From an uncultured Bacillota bacterium (GTDB lineage: Bacteria; Bacillota; Clostridia; Oscillospirales; Oscillospiraceae): DNA of 64,000 nt. Both the position numbers and the translations under genes were made by a program. Shown here one piece after another: positions 15,480-24,316 of the stretch (position 1 is its first letter; every line of letters begins with the position of its first letter). The notes beneath the pieces are model-generated. The model saw only the letters and a program-made list of their open reading frames with translations. It did not search any database and had not been told where the DNA came from. Location: NCBI GenBank assembly GCA_947645675.1, contig CANSDP010000003.1:1-64000 (forward strand). The letters are read 5' to 3'.

Positions 15480-17006
15480 TTACAAAACAGACACCGCCGT
15501 CTTCTCCACCTCCAGCAGAGCCCTGTACCGCCGGATATAGGTATTGAACCCCTCCGCGCAGGCGGGGTCGGGCTGGACGGTGGAGCCGGACGCCCCGGCG
15601 AAGACCCGCTTACTCAGGAAGTCCTCCAGGCGTTCCCCTTCCTCCTTGTTCATCAGGAAGGAGGCCAGCAGGGCCATACCGTAGGGCCCGCCCTCCCCGG
15701 CGGTCTCCATACAGGTGACCGGGGCGTTGCAGGCGGCGGCCATATAGCTCTGGCCCACCACAGGGGTTTTGAACAGTCCGCCGTGGCCGGTGAGAGAGTC
15801 GATGGCAACTCCCTCCTCCGCCAGGATATCCATGCCGATTTTCAGGGTGGACATGGTGGCGTAGAGCTGAGCGCGGAAGAGGTTTGCCAGGGTAAATTTG
15901 CTCTCCGGGGTGCGGACCACCATGGGACGGCCCGCGTCCATGTGGGTGACCCCCTCGCCGGCAAGATAGTTGCACACCAGCACCCCGCCGCAGTCCGGGT
16001 CGCCCTCCAGGCTCTTCTCATAGAGCTTGGTGTACAGCTCCCCGGCGGAGGGCTCCGCTCCGAAGAGGCGGGCGGCCTCCCCCAGAACACCGACCCAGGC
16101 GTTGGTGTCGTTGGTGCAGTTGTTGCAGTGGACCATCGCCACCGGGGCCCCGGTGGGGGTTGTCACTAAGTCGATCTCCTCATAGACCCGCTCCAGGGGG
16201 CGCTCCAGCACCACCATGGAGAAGATGGAGGTCCCGGCGGACACGTTGCCCGTCCGGGGGGCCACGGCGTTGGTGGCGGTCATACCGGTGCCCGCGTCCC
16301 CCTCGGCGGGGGCGAAGACTACCCCCAGGGGGAGCAGGCCGTCCAGCATCGCGGCCCCCGCCTCGGTGAGGGCTCCGGCGTCCTGGCCCGCCGCCAGCAC
16401 CTTGGGGAGCAGGTCCTCCAGACGCCAAGGCAGGGCCTGGACGGCTGGCAGGGCATTGAACTTTGCCATCATGGCCGCGTCATAATCCAGTTTACCGCTG
16501 TCGATGGGGAACATGCCCGACGCCTCGCCCACGCCCACGGCGTGGATCCCGGTGAGCTTATAGTGGATGTACCCCGCCAGGGTGGTGATGTGGGCCACCT
16601 GGGGGACGTGCTCCTCCTTATTCAGGATGGCCTGATACAGGTGGGCGATGGACCACCGCTGGGGGATGTTGAAGCCGAAGAGCTTGGTCAGCTCGGCGGC
16701 GGCCTGACCGGTAATGGTGTTCTGCCAGGTGCGGAAGGGGGTGAGCAGGTTCCAATCCTTGTCAAAGGCCAGATAGCCGTGCATCATGGCGGACACCCCG
16801 GCGGCCGCGATGTCCTCCCGGTTCTTCACCTGAAGCAGGGCGGTCTTCAGGCCGATCCACACCTCCTCCAGGGGGTAGGTCCACACGCCGTTCTCATAGC
16901 GGGAGGCCCAGGTGTAGTCCCCGGAGGAGACGGGCCTGAACTGGCCGTCGATGGCGACGGCCTTGACGCGGGTGGAGCCCAGCTCGATGCCTAAACAGGT
17001 TTTCAT
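15480..17006 (-). CDS. FGGY-family pentulose kinase, probable L-ribulokinase
   Basis: A 508-residue two-domain sugar kinase. The N-terminus GIELGSTRVKAVAID is the phosphate-binding strand of the actin-like fold; AAAGVSAMMHGY and FRTWQNTIT form the sugar-side signature region; GNVSAGTSIF and GHGGLFKTP are the C-terminal nucleotide motifs. By position between the sugar importer and araA, the substrate should be L-ribulose, giving the AraA-kinase-AraD pathway. It does not look like classic E. coli-type AraB, resembling instead the kinase type used by many Firmicutes in this role. It starts 12 bp after the permease stop. Xylulose kinase activity remains possible. Confidence 0.85.
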   Translation of the reverse strand: MKTCLGIELGSTRVKAVAIDGQFRPVSSGDYTWASRYENGVWTYPLEEVWIGLKTALLQVKNREDIAAAGVSAMMHGYLAFDKDWNLLTPFRTWQNTITGQAAAELTKLFGFNIPQRWSIAHLYQAILNKEEHVPQVAHITTLAGYIHYKLTGIHAVGVGEASGMFPIDSGKLDYDAAMMAKFNALPAVQALPWRLEDLLPKVLAAGQDAGALTEAGAAMLDGLLPLGVVFAPAEGDAGTGMTATNAVAPRTGNVSAGTSIFSMVVLERPLERVYEEIDLVTTPTGAPVAMVHCNNCTNDTNAWVGVLGEAARLFGAEPSAGELYTKLYEKSLEGDPDCGGVLVCNYLAGEGVTHMDAGRPMVVRTPESKFTLANLFRAQLYATMSTLKIGMDILAEEGVAIDSLTGHGGLFKTPVVGQSYMAAACNAPVTCMETAGEGGPYGMALLASFLMNKEEGERLEDFLSKRVFAGASGSTVQPDPACAEGFNTYIRRYRALLEVEKTAVSVL

Positions 17007-17018
17007 GGCGCGCCCTCC

Positions 17019-18065
17019 TTACTTCTTGTCCTTCCGCAGCAGCACGATGCTCTGAACCACCAGGAACAGGCAGAGCATTCCGGCCACGGTGATGTTGGAC
17101 CACCATGCCTCGTCAAAGCCCAGAGAGGAGACGATGCGCTTGATGGTGTTCAGGCTCAGCACGCCGAAGAAGGTGCCGATCACGTTGCCTACGCCGCCGG
17201 TGAGCAGAGTGCCGCCGATGATGGAGGAGGCGATGGCGTTCATCTCATCCCCCGCGCCGTTGGCCACGTCGCCGCTGCCCACATGGAGGAAATAGAGGAT
17301 GCCGCCCAGACCGGCCAGCACGCTGCACAGCACATGGGCCAGGAACTTGGTCCGGCGCACGTTGATGCCCAGCATGTTGGCGCTCTGGTTGTTGCCGCCC
17401 ACGGCGTAGAAGGCGCGGCCCAGGCCGGTCCAGCGCAGCAGGCAGAACAGGAGGATCACCACCAGCAGGGCGATCACCACGCCCACCTCCACGTAGGCCG
17501 GGATGTAGACGCCCAGCTTGTTGGGGGCGCCCAGGCCGGGGACGTTGATGCGCATATCCTTTACCGCCAAAAAGCCCTCGTTTGTCACGCGGACTGGCTC
17601 CTTGCTGACGATGGTGGTCATGCCCTTGGCGAAGAACATGCCCGCCAGAGACACGATGAAGGGTTGGATACCCAGATGGGCCACCAGGAAGCCCTGGATC
17701 ACGCCGAAGGCCAGGCCGATGCCCAGACCAATCAGGATGACAGTCAGCATATTGCCGCCCTGCCGCTCCAGATTCACCGCGCAGGTCATACACACCAGGC
17801 AGGTGACGCCGCCCACGCTGATGTCGATGCCGCCGGTAATCATGACAATGCTCATACCGCAGGAGAGAACGATGAGGGAGGCATTGTTGTTCAAAATGTT
17901 GAGGAAGTTCTGAGGCTTGGTGAAGCTGCCGCCCAGGAAGAGGATGGCGGCCAGATAGAGAATGAAGAACACCACCACCGTGATGGTGAGCAGCAGAGTG
18001 GTGTCGCTCATGGCGGCCCGCTCCTTCAGCCGTCCCTGTTTATCAACCGCGATTCCGTTCGGCAT
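17019..18065 (-). CDS. Sugar ABC transporter permease (RbsC family, YjfF-like)
   Basis: A 348-residue inner-membrane permease with 8-10 hydrophobic helices. The stretches MSIVMITGGIDISVGG, SLAGMFFAKGM and AIASSIIGGTLLTGGVG are characteristic of RbsC-type permeases, and the end of the protein most resembles YjfF of the galactofuranose importer. The ATG at 18065 is chosen because AGGAGGTG lies 9 bp upstream within the end of the preceding permease gene; the next in-frame ATG at 18011 is a weaker choice. With the second permease it forms the channel of a heterodimeric importer. Its place in the arabinose operon suggests L-arabinose, possibly in furanose form. Confidence 0.92.
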   Translation of the reverse strand: MPNGIAVDKQGRLKERAAMSDTTLLLTITVVVFFILYLAAILFLGGSFTKPQNFLNILNNNASLIVLSCGMSIVMITGGIDISVGGVTCLVCMTCAVNLERQGGNMLTVILIGLGIGLAFGVIQGFLVAHLGIQPFIVSLAGMFFAKGMTTIVSKEPVRVTNEGFLAVKDMRINVPGLGAPNKLGVYIPAYVEVGVVIALLVVILLFCLLRWTGLGRAFYAVGGNNQSANMLGINVRRTKFLAHVLCSVLAGLGGILYFLHVGSGDVANGAGDEMNAIASSIIGGTLLTGGVGNVIGTFFGVLSLNTIKRIVSSLGFDEAWWSNITVAGMLCLFLVVQSIVLLRKDKK

Positions 18066-18066
18066 G

Positions 18067-19176
18067 TCAGGACACCTCCTTTGCCGTCTTGGCCGGCGCT
18101 TTCTTCAGGCTGGCCAGCTTCTCCCGCACCACCGGAGCGCTGAGCACCACCAGCAGTATGACCACCACCGCTTTATAGGCGGGCAGAGCCGTAGAGGGCA
18201 CGTCGTACTTGTAGAGGGTGGTGGTGAGGAATTGAATCACATAGGCCCCCAGGATGGAGCCGTAGATGTTGAATCTGCCGCCGGACAGGGCGTTGCCGCC
18301 CAGGGCCACCGCCAGGATGGCGTCCATCTCGATGTTTTCCGCTATACGGGAGTAGTTGATGGAGCCGCTGCGGCTGACCCGGATGAAGCCGGCCACCGCC
18401 ACGCACACCCCCAGAATTACATAGGTGAGCAGCTTAATCATCTTGGGGTCCAGGCCGTTGAGGCGGGAGGAGTTGGCGTTAATGCCCACCGACTGGGTAT
18501 ACAGCCCCAGATTGGTCCGCTTCAGCACCAGCCAGAAGATCAGAATCACAGCGGCGGTGATGAAAATAGGAGTGGGGACGGGAATGCCGGGGAGGAAGGT
18601 CCCCGCGTACTTGAAGGCAATGTCGTTGATAATGGGCAGCTGGTTGTTGTTGATCCAGGCCGCGATGGAGCGGCCGGCGGTGAACATAATCAGGGTGGCA
18701 ACCATGGGCTGGATCTTGAAATAAGCCACCAGAGCGCCGTTGAACGCGCCGAACAGGGCGGTCACGGCGATGCCGATCAGGACGGCCAGAATCAGGTTCA
18801 TCTGCATGGTGTCGGCGGTGACCTGACCGCCGCAGACCATCCGGAGGATGACGCTGCCGGCGATAGCCATGGTGGCGCCCACGCTGATGTCCTGCCCGCC
18901 GGAGGAGGCGGTGACCAGCGTCATGCCAATGGCCAGGATGACCAGCTCAGAGGCGTTGTCCAGCACCGAGATGATATTGCCGCTGAGCACCGGGTTGCCC
19001 AAGCTGTTCTCCTTCACCGAAACCGCAAAGAAGGAGGCGTCAGCGATCAGGTTAAACAGAACCAGCAGGACCAATGCCGCCACGGGGATAAACATCTGGT
19101 GCCGGGTGAGCCGCTTGAAGAGGGGCTCGTCGGGCCGCTTTACCTGGGTCTCAGGGTTCTTCACTGGGGTCGTCAT
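18067..19176 (-). CDS. Sugar ABC transporter permease (RbsC family, YtfT-like)
   Basis: A 369-residue membrane permease with a soluble basic N-terminus (about 45 residues) and repeated hydrophobic helices. GMTLVTASSGGQDISVGA and MDAILAVALGGNALSGGRF are the family's conserved cytoplasmic loops; the C-terminal half most resembles YtfT. Its start overlaps the ATPase stop by 4 bp (ATGA), and GGAGGTGATGAGGC precedes the ATG. Together with the neighbouring YjfF-like permease, double ATPase and lipoprotein, it makes a four-gene importer. Confidence 0.92.
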   Translation of the reverse strand: MTTPVKNPETQVKRPDEPLFKRLTRHQMFIPVAALVLLVLFNLIADASFFAVSVKENSLGNPVLSGNIISVLDNASELVILAIGMTLVTASSGGQDISVGATMAIAGSVILRMVCGGQVTADTMQMNLILAVLIGIAVTALFGAFNGALVAYFKIQPMVATLIMFTAGRSIAAWINNNQLPIINDIAFKYAGTFLPGIPVPTPIFITAAVILIFWLVLKRTNLGLYTQSVGINANSSRLNGLDPKMIKLLTYVILGVCVAVAGFIRVSRSGSINYSRIAENIEMDAILAVALGGNALSGGRFNIYGSILGAYVIQFLTTTLYKYDVPSTALPAYKAVVVILLVVLSAPVVREKLASLKKAPAKTAKEVS

Positions 19177-20690
19177 GCCTCATCACCTCCTGCAATAGTC
19201 GCCATGATCTTGCTCTGGGTCAGGTCCTCGCCGTTGAGCTCGCCCACGGCCTTCCGGTCCCGCATGACGATGAGCCGGGAGCAGGTGCGCAGCATCTCGT
19301 CGATCTCCGAGGAGATGAAGGTGACGCTCTTGCCCTCCGCGGCCAGCTTGAGGACCAGCTTTTGAATCTCGATCTTGGTGCCGATGTCGATGCCCCGGGT
19401 GGGCTCGTCCAGGATCAGGTATTTGGGATCGGTGAGCAGCCAGCGGGCCAGGATGCACTTTTGCTGGTTGCCGCCGGACAGGGATTTGATGGGGGTATCC
19501 GCCGAGGCGGTCTTGATCTCCAGAAGCTTGATGTACTCGTCGGCAAACGCCTCCGCCTGGGCCCTGGAGAAGGGGCGGAAGAAGCCCTTCATCACCTGGA
19601 GGGCCAGAATGATGTTCTCCCGGACCGACAGGTCGCCTACGATACCGTCCCCCTTCCGGTCCTCGGGGAGATAGCCGATGCCGCACTTCATGGCGTCGAT
19701 GGGCTTATGGATCTTAACCTCTTTGCCGTCCACCTTAACGGTCCCGGCGGTCACGTGGTCGGCCCCGAAGATGGCCCGGACGCACTCGCTGCGGCCGGAA
19801 CCCAGCAGGCCGGTAAAGCCGTTGACCTCCCCCTTGCGGATGGAGAAGTCAAAGGGCTTGATGCCCGCGCTGCTGCACAGGCCCTGGGCCTCCAGCACGG
19901 GGGCGCCCTCCATGCTGACGGGCGCGCCGCCGGACTCGCCCTTGATGTCGGCCATATCGTCCAGCTCCTTGCCCAGCATTTTGCTGACCAGCTGGACCCT
20001 GGGCAGGTCCTCAATGACGTATTCGCCCACCAGCTGGCCGTCCCGGAGGACGGTAATCCGGTCGCAGACCTCATAAACCTGTTCCAGGAAGTGGGTGACA
20101 AATATGATGCCCACCCCCTTGGCCCGCAGGTCCCGCATCAGGCCGAAGAGCTTGATGACCTCTTGCTCGTCCAGAGAGGAGGTGGGCTCATCCAGGATGA
20201 GCACCTTGCACTCCATGTCCACCGCCCGGGCAATGGCAACCATCTGCTGAACCGCGATGGAGCAGGAGCCCAGCTGCTGCTTTGGGCTGGCGGGGATGCC
20301 CAGAGACTTCAGAATTTTGCCCGCGCCGCTGTTCATAGCCCTCCAGTTGGTCACGGCCCCCTTGGTGCGGCCGATGTACATATTCTCCGCCACCGTCAGG
20401 TTGGGGCACAGGGTGATCTCCTGATACACGGTGCTGATGCCGGCGTTCTGGGCATCCTGGGGGGAGCGGATGACCGCCGCGCCCTCAACCCCCTTGATGC
20501 GGACCTCGCCCCCGTCCTTGGGGTGTACGCCGGTAAGCACCTTAATCAAGGTGGACTTGCCCGCGCCGTTCTCCCCCATCAGGGCGTGGATTTCCCCTTC
20601 CCGCAGTGTAAAGTCCACATCCTGAAGGGCGCGCACGCCCGGGAAGTACTTGCAGATGCCGCGCATTTCCAATACCGCGCCTTCCTGCAT
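19173..20690 (-). CDS. Sugar ABC transporter ATPase with two ABC domains (RbsA/YtfR type)
   Basis: A 505-residue cytoplasmic ATPase with two fused nucleotide-binding domains. The first has Walker A GENGAGKST, a degenerate signature (SIAVQQMVAIARA) and Walker B VLILDEPTSSLD. The second has a changed Walker A (GLLGSGRSE), intact signature LSGGNQQK and Walker B LILDEPTRGID. That asymmetry is normal for RbsA-type ATPases. It powers the adjacent pair of permeases. The ATG at 20690 follows GGAGGCG at a good distance; the frame starting 51 bp upstream runs into the intercistronic hairpin and is rejected. A hairpin (20722-20755) separates it from the more highly expressed binding-protein gene. Confidence 0.94.
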   Translation of the reverse strand: MQEGAVLEMRGICKYFPGVRALQDVDFTLREGEIHALMGENGAGKSTLIKVLTGVHPKDGGEVRIKGVEGAAVIRSPQDAQNAGISTVYQEITLCPNLTVAENMYIGRTKGAVTNWRAMNSGAGKILKSLGIPASPKQQLGSCSIAVQQMVAIARAVDMECKVLILDEPTSSLDEQEVIKLFGLMRDLRAKGVGIIFVTHFLEQVYEVCDRITVLRDGQLVGEYVIEDLPRVQLVSKMLGKELDDMADIKGESGGAPVSMEGAPVLEAQGLCSSAGIKPFDFSIRKGEVNGFTGLLGSGRSECVRAIFGADHVTAGTVKVDGKEVKIHKPIDAMKCGIGYLPEDRKGDGIVGDLSVRENIILALQVMKGFFRPFSRAQAEAFADEYIKLLEIKTASADTPIKSLSGGNQQKCILARWLLTDPKYLILDEPTRGIDIGTKIEIQKLVLKLAAEGKSVTFISSEIDEMLRTCSRLIVMRDRKAVGELNGEDLTQSKIMATIAGGDEA

Positions 20691-20721
20691 AGGGATACGC
20701 CTCCATTCTCTCACAAAATTA

Positions 20722-20755
20722 ACACGCGGCGCGGCTGACATGCCGTGCCGCGTGT
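20722..20755 (-). terminator. Intercistronic hairpin after the arabinose binding-protein gene
   Basis: The 14-bp arms ACACGCGGCGCGGC and GCCGTGCCGCGTGT pair with one mismatch around 6 nt. On the minus strand a weak T-rich tail follows (TTAATTTTG). It probably lets the binding protein be made in excess over the membrane parts. Confidence 0.6.
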
Positions 20756-20794
20756 CGGGTCACGTAATACCTGCTGTTTACTTACACGCTGAAA

Positions 20795-21859
20795 TCAGGT
20801 GCCGTAGGTGTCCACGTCGTCCTGGGTGATGGTGGCGGCGTCAAAGCCCTGCTCGGGGGTGTAGATGATCTTCTGAGCGGGCGCCTTGCCGGCCATCAGG
20901 TCCTTGATGATGCCGTCAACGGTCTCAGCCTGCATGGGGTTGCACAGGCCCATGTAGTTCCAGCTGCCGCTCAGAACCGCTTCCATGGCCCACTTGTCGC
21001 TGTCGAAGCCCATGACGATCACATCGCCGCCCTTGCCGTGGGTGATGCCGGCGGCGTCCAGAGCGGCCACAGCGCCCCGGGCCATGCCGTTGTTCTCAGC
21101 ATAGATCACGTTGAAGGGCTTGCCGGAGTCGATGACAGACTGAACGATGTTGCGGGCGGTGGCCTCGTCCCAGTCGGCGGTCTGCTGGGTGACATAGTTC
21201 CAGTTGGACTCGGCGTTCACCTTCTCGTCCAGAGCGCCGGTGCGGCCCAGCTGGGCGTCAGAGCCCATGTGGCCCTGGATGTGGATGATGTTGTACTCAT
21301 CCAGGCCCTGAGCGGCCAGCCAGTCCACGGCGGTCGTGCCCTCGGCGGGCATGTCGGACACCACGGCAGCGGCGTACATGCTCTCGTCAGCCTCCAGCAT
21401 GCGGTCAAAGAGGATGATCTGGGTGCCGGCGGCCTGGGCGTCCTGGAGGACGGTGTCCCAGCCGGTGGTGGAGGCGGGGGAGAGGAGGAGGAAGTCCACC
21501 TCGTCCTGGATCATCTGCTGAGCGGTGGCGATCTGCTGGGCCGCATCGTTGTTGTTGTAGAAGGTGGCCTTATAGCCGTTTTCCTCGGTAAAGGTGGCGC
21601 GCATAGCCGCGTCGTTGGCGGTGCGGTAGCCGGACTCATTGGGGTCGTTGTTGATGACGCCCACGGTGATGGGCTCGCCGCTGGCGGCGGGCTGGCTGCT
21701 GGCGGCGGGCTGGCTGCTGGCGGCGGGCGTGCTCCCGGCGGGCGTGCTGCCCGCGGGGGTGCTGCCAGCGGGTTTGCTGGAGGAGGAGCCGCCTCCGCCG
21801 CAGGCGGCCAGACTCAGAGACATGGCCGCAGCCAGAGCAAGACTAAGTAGCTTTTTCAT
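20795..21859 (-). CDS. Sugar-binding lipoprotein of the arabinose importer (YtfQ-like)
   Basis: A 354-residue periplasmic-binding-protein type I lipoprotein. A signal peptide ends in the lipobox LSLAAC, followed by a Ser/Pro/Ala linker with repeated AGSTP and ASSQPA units, then the sugar-binding domain starting ITVGVINNDPNESGYR and including FLLLSPASTTGWD, QIILFDR and VIYAENNGMARGA. This resembles YtfQ (galactofuranose) more than ribose-binding proteins. The ATG at 21859 is used, with GAGGAAA upstream. It is the first gene of the operon; a TTGACG-17-TATACT promoter and AraR half-sites lie upstream. Arabinose or arabinofuranose is the inferred ligand. Confidence 0.93.
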   Translation of the reverse strand: MKKLLSLALAAAMSLSLAACGGGGSSSSKPAGSTPAGSTPAGSTPAASSQPAASSQPAASGEPITVGVINNDPNESGYRTANDAAMRATFTEENGYKATFYNNNDAAQQIATAQQMIQDEVDFLLLSPASTTGWDTVLQDAQAAGTQIILFDRMLEADESMYAAAVVSDMPAEGTTAVDWLAAQGLDEYNIIHIQGHMGSDAQLGRTGALDEKVNAESNWNYVTQQTADWDEATARNIVQSVIDSGKPFNVIYAENNGMARGAVAALDAAGITHGKGGDVIVMGFDSDKWAMEAVLSGSWNYMGLCNPMQAETVDGIIKDLMAGKAPAQKIIYTPEQGFDAATITQDDVDTYGT

Positions 21860-21909
21860 TTTATTTCCTCGCTTTCTGAAATTTTGTACTTGGGTGTGAA
21901 GCTGAGTCA

Positions 21910-21938
21910 AGTATAGCAGTTGTATTTCTTTTCGTCAA
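21910..21938 (-). promoter_or_regulatory. Promoter of the arabinose operon
   Basis: On the minus strand TTGACG (21938-21933) and TATACT (21915-21910) are 17 bp apart. GTACAAAT half-sites sit directly upstream of the -35 (21941-21948) and just downstream (21881-21889), so AraR could block it. Confidence 0.7.
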
Positions 21939-21940
21939 TA

Positions 21941-21948
21941 ATTTGTAC
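21941..21948. promoter_or_regulatory. AraR-type operator half-site, one of several
   Basis: ATTTGTAC matches half of the Bacillus subtilis AraR palindrome (ATTTGTAC-GTACAAAT). Further copies or near-copies in the divergent region are at 21881-21889 (ATTTTGTAC), 21979-21986 (ATACAAAT), 21991-21999 (GGTACATTT) and 22172-22179 (GTACAAAT). No complete 16-bp palindrome is present. Confidence 0.55.
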
Positions 21949-22169
21949 CTTATTATTTGGATTTCTGGGATTTAAACAATACAAATTTATGGTACATTTC
22001 GTTTTTACCAGGAACAAATTATTGCCCTTCTTTTAAAATGTGATGATTTTTCCCTATTTGCGTATGATTATCATAATAATTCTTTCAGGTTGTTTTGCCA
22101 TTTTTCCGCCGCTTTGGGCCAAAGCTTCCCGTCAAACTGCATAAGCCGTGCTGGAGAATCAATTTATTG

Positions 22170-22198
22170 TTGTACAAATTTCCATGTTGTGCTATAAT
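22170..22198 (+). promoter_or_regulatory. araR promoter with embedded half-site
   Basis: TTGTAC (22170-22175) and TATAAT (22193-22198) are 17 bp apart. The half-site GTACAAAT overlaps the -35 box, which suggests autoregulation of araR. Confidence 0.7.
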
Positions 22199-22237
22199 CA
22201 CTGATAAAATGACTTGTTCCTCAAGGAGGTGCGGCCT

Positions 22238-23305
22238 ATGGCTCCAAAATACCAATTTATTGCCGATTCCCTCCGCTCGGAGATTGAAAACGGCCAGTAT
22301 AGCAGCAAACGGCTGCTCCCCACCGAGCAGCTGCTCTGCCAGCGATTTCAAATCAGCCGCCAGACCATCCGCCGGGCCCTGTCCGTGCTGGAGGAGGAGG
22401 GACTGATTACCCGCCGTCAGGGCAGCGGCTCCCATCTGCGGGAGCGGACGGAGGAAACCGCCCCCCTCAACTGCACCGTGGCGGTGGTGACTACCTACAT
22501 CAACGACTACATTTTCCCCAACATTCTCCAGGGCATGGAGTCCGTCCTCACCGCCAACAGCAGCGCCCCGCTCCTCTTCGCCACCCAGAATCAGATTTCC
22601 ACCGAGCGGAAGATTCTCCAGACCCTCCTCACCATGAAGCCCCTGGACGGCGTTCTGGTGGAGGGGAGCAAGACCGCCCTGCCCTGTCCCAACCTGGACC
22701 TGTACCGGAAGCTTCTGGACCGGGGGGTCCGGCTGGTGTTCATCAACGGCTGTTATCCGGAGCTGTCCTCCATTCCCTCCGTTCTGGCGGACAACTACGG
22801 AGGCGGGCGGATGCTGGTGGAGTATTTGAGGCAAAAGGGGCACCAGCACATCGCCGGCATCTTTAAAAATGACGACATGCAGGGCCCGCTGCGCTGCTCC
22901 GGCTACATGGAGGCCATCCGGGACCTGGGCTTGCCCTTTGAGGACGAACAGGTCCTGTGGTACAACACGGAGGGCCGGAAGTCCTTCCGCTCGGAGGCCT
23001 TTGTGGACTCTGTGCTGGATGGGTTCCGAGACTGCTCGGCCATTGTGTGCTACAACGACGAGGTAGCCATCCGCGTTGTCTCCCAGCTGAAAAAGCGGGG
23101 GACCCGTATCCCGGAGGAAATGGCGGTGGTCAGCTTCGACAACAGCCCCTACAGTGAGCTGTCCCCGGTGCGCATCACCTCTCTGTCCCACGGCTCCCAG
23201 AATTTGGGGGAGCTGTCCGCAAACCTGATGCTCCGTCTGCTCCGAGGGGAGGCCCACCAGTCGGAGGTCGTCCCCTGGCAGCTGGTGGAGAAGGAGAGCG
23301 GCTAG
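22238..23305 (+). CDS. araR: Arabinose operon repressor, GntR DNA-binding / LacI ligand-binding fusion
   Basis: A 355-residue regulator. Residues 1-75 form a GntR winged helix (LLPTEQLLCQRFQISRQTIRRAL, shown here as the helix region near 27-50); residues 85-350 form a LacI/periplasmic-binding type effector domain with CTVAVVTTYINDYIFPNI, IAGIFKND, CYNDEVAIRV and VVSFDNSPYS. This GntR-LacI fusion is the hallmark of AraR, which in Bacillus releases DNA when L-arabinose binds. It is divergent from the arabinose operon and AraR half-sites lie in the shared control region. The ATG at 22238 has a perfect AAGGAGGTG; an ATG 24 bp upstream lacks one. Confidence 0.93.
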   Translation: MAPKYQFIADSLRSEIENGQYSSKRLLPTEQLLCQRFQISRQTIRRALSVLEEEGLITRRQGSGSHLRERTEETAPLNCTVAVVTTYINDYIFPNILQGMESVLTANSSAPLLFATQNQISTERKILQTLLTMKPLDGVLVEGSKTALPCPNLDLYRKLLDRGVRLVFINGCYPELSSIPSVLADNYGGGRMLVEYLRQKGHQHIAGIFKNDDMQGPLRCSGYMEAIRDLGLPFEDEQVLWYNTEGRKSFRSEAFVDSVLDGFRDCSAIVCYNDEVAIRVVSQLKKRGTRIPEEMAVVSFDNSPYSELSPVRITSLSHGSQNLGELSANLMLRLLRGEAHQSEVVPWQLVEKESG

Positions 23306-23315
23306 TCAAAACGGT

Positions 23316-23355
23316 AAAACCCCCGCTGGAACCGGTTGGTTCCAGCGGGGGTTTT
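23316..23355. terminator. Bidirectional terminator between araR and the sialate lyase gene
   Basis: The 14-bp arms CCCCCGCTGGAACC and GGTTCCAGCGGGGG pair perfectly around GGTT, with AAAA before and TTTT after. It serves both converging genes. Confidence 0.88.
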
Positions 23356-23365
23356 CAGCTTTGAT

Positions 23366-24277
23366 TCAGCCGCAGTATTTGGACAGAGCGGCCTTAATCA
23401 TCTCATGGGCCTCGACGATTACGGGCTGGTCGCTATCGGCCAGCTCCAGCAGGGGCGCGCGGACGCTTCCAATGTCCGGCCCGCCCTGGAGACGGATGAT
23501 CTCCTTGATGACGGCGTACATGTTGCCCTGAGCGGAGCACATCTTGTAAATGATGCGGCAGCACTCATTCTGGACCTCCCGGCCCTTCTCCAGCTCGCCG
23601 GTCTGGAAGCAGCGGAGGATCTCCAGATACAGCTCAGGCATGGCGGCGTAGGTGCCGCCGATGCCGCCAATGGCCCCGGCGGCCAGGCCGGAGAGAAGCT
23701 GCTCGTCGGGACCGTTGAATACCACGGCCCCCTCGTCACGCCACATCTGGATATCCTGAACGGGCATGGAGGAGTTCTTGACCCCGATCACCTTGGGATT
23801 TTTCAGCATTTCCTGGAGCAGGGGGACAGACAAGGCCACCCCGGCCAGCTGAGGGATGTTGTAGATGATGAAGTCGGTGTTGGGGGCGGCGGCGGAGATG
23901 TCGTTCCAGTACTTGGCAATGCCCTTGGGGGGCAGGTGGAAGTAGATGGGGGGGATGGAGGCGATGGCGTCCACGCCCAGGCTCTCGGCGTGAGCGGCCA
24001 GCTCCCGGCTGTCGGCGGTGTTGTTGCAGGCCACATGGGCGATGACGGTCAGCTTGCCGCCCACCTCGGCCATGACATGCTCCAGGGTCTCCTTCCGCTC
24101 GGCCACGCTCTGATAGATGCACTCGCCGGAGGAGCCGCCCACATACAGGCCCTTGACTCCCTTGTCCAGCAGATACCTCGCCAAGGCCCGGACGGCCTGG
24201 CCGTCCACCTTGCCGTCCTTGTCATAGCAGGCGTAAAACGCGGGGATGATCCCCTGGTATTTGGAAAAATCTTTCAT
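23366..24277 (-). CDS. nanA: N-acetylneuraminate lyase (DapA superfamily)
   Basis: A 303-residue class I aldolase-type TIM barrel. The Schiff-base Lys167 (VIGVKNSS), Tyr139 and the GGSSGE loop (47-52) are present. The stretch YNIPQLAG after the active Tyr follows the N-acetylneuraminate lyase pattern (YNIPxLSG), not the YNVPxRT pattern of dihydrodipicolinate synthase, and SVAERKETLE after the GSSGE loop agrees. It would split sialic acid into N-acetylmannosamine and pyruvate in the cytoplasm. It is the last gene of the importer operon; an epimerase and a kinase able to continue the pathway are encoded at 31-34 kb. Other 2-keto acid lyase activities cannot be excluded. Confidence 0.87.
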   Translation of the reverse strand: MKDFSKYQGIIPAFYACYDKDGKVDGQAVRALARYLLDKGVKGLYVGGSSGECIYQSVAERKETLEHVMAEVGGKLTVIAHVACNNTADSRELAAHAESLGVDAIASIPPIYFHLPPKGIAKYWNDISAAAPNTDFIIYNIPQLAGVALSVPLLQEMLKNPKVIGVKNSSMPVQDIQMWRDEGAVVFNGPDEQLLSGLAAGAIGGIGGTYAAMPELYLEILRCFQTGELEKGREVQNECCRIIYKMCSAQGNMYAVIKEIIRLQGGPDIGSVRAPLLELADSDQPVIVEAHEMIKAALSKYCG

Positions 24278-24316
24278 GGTTTTTACTCCTTTTCCCGTCC
24301 GTCAGCGGACAGGTTT

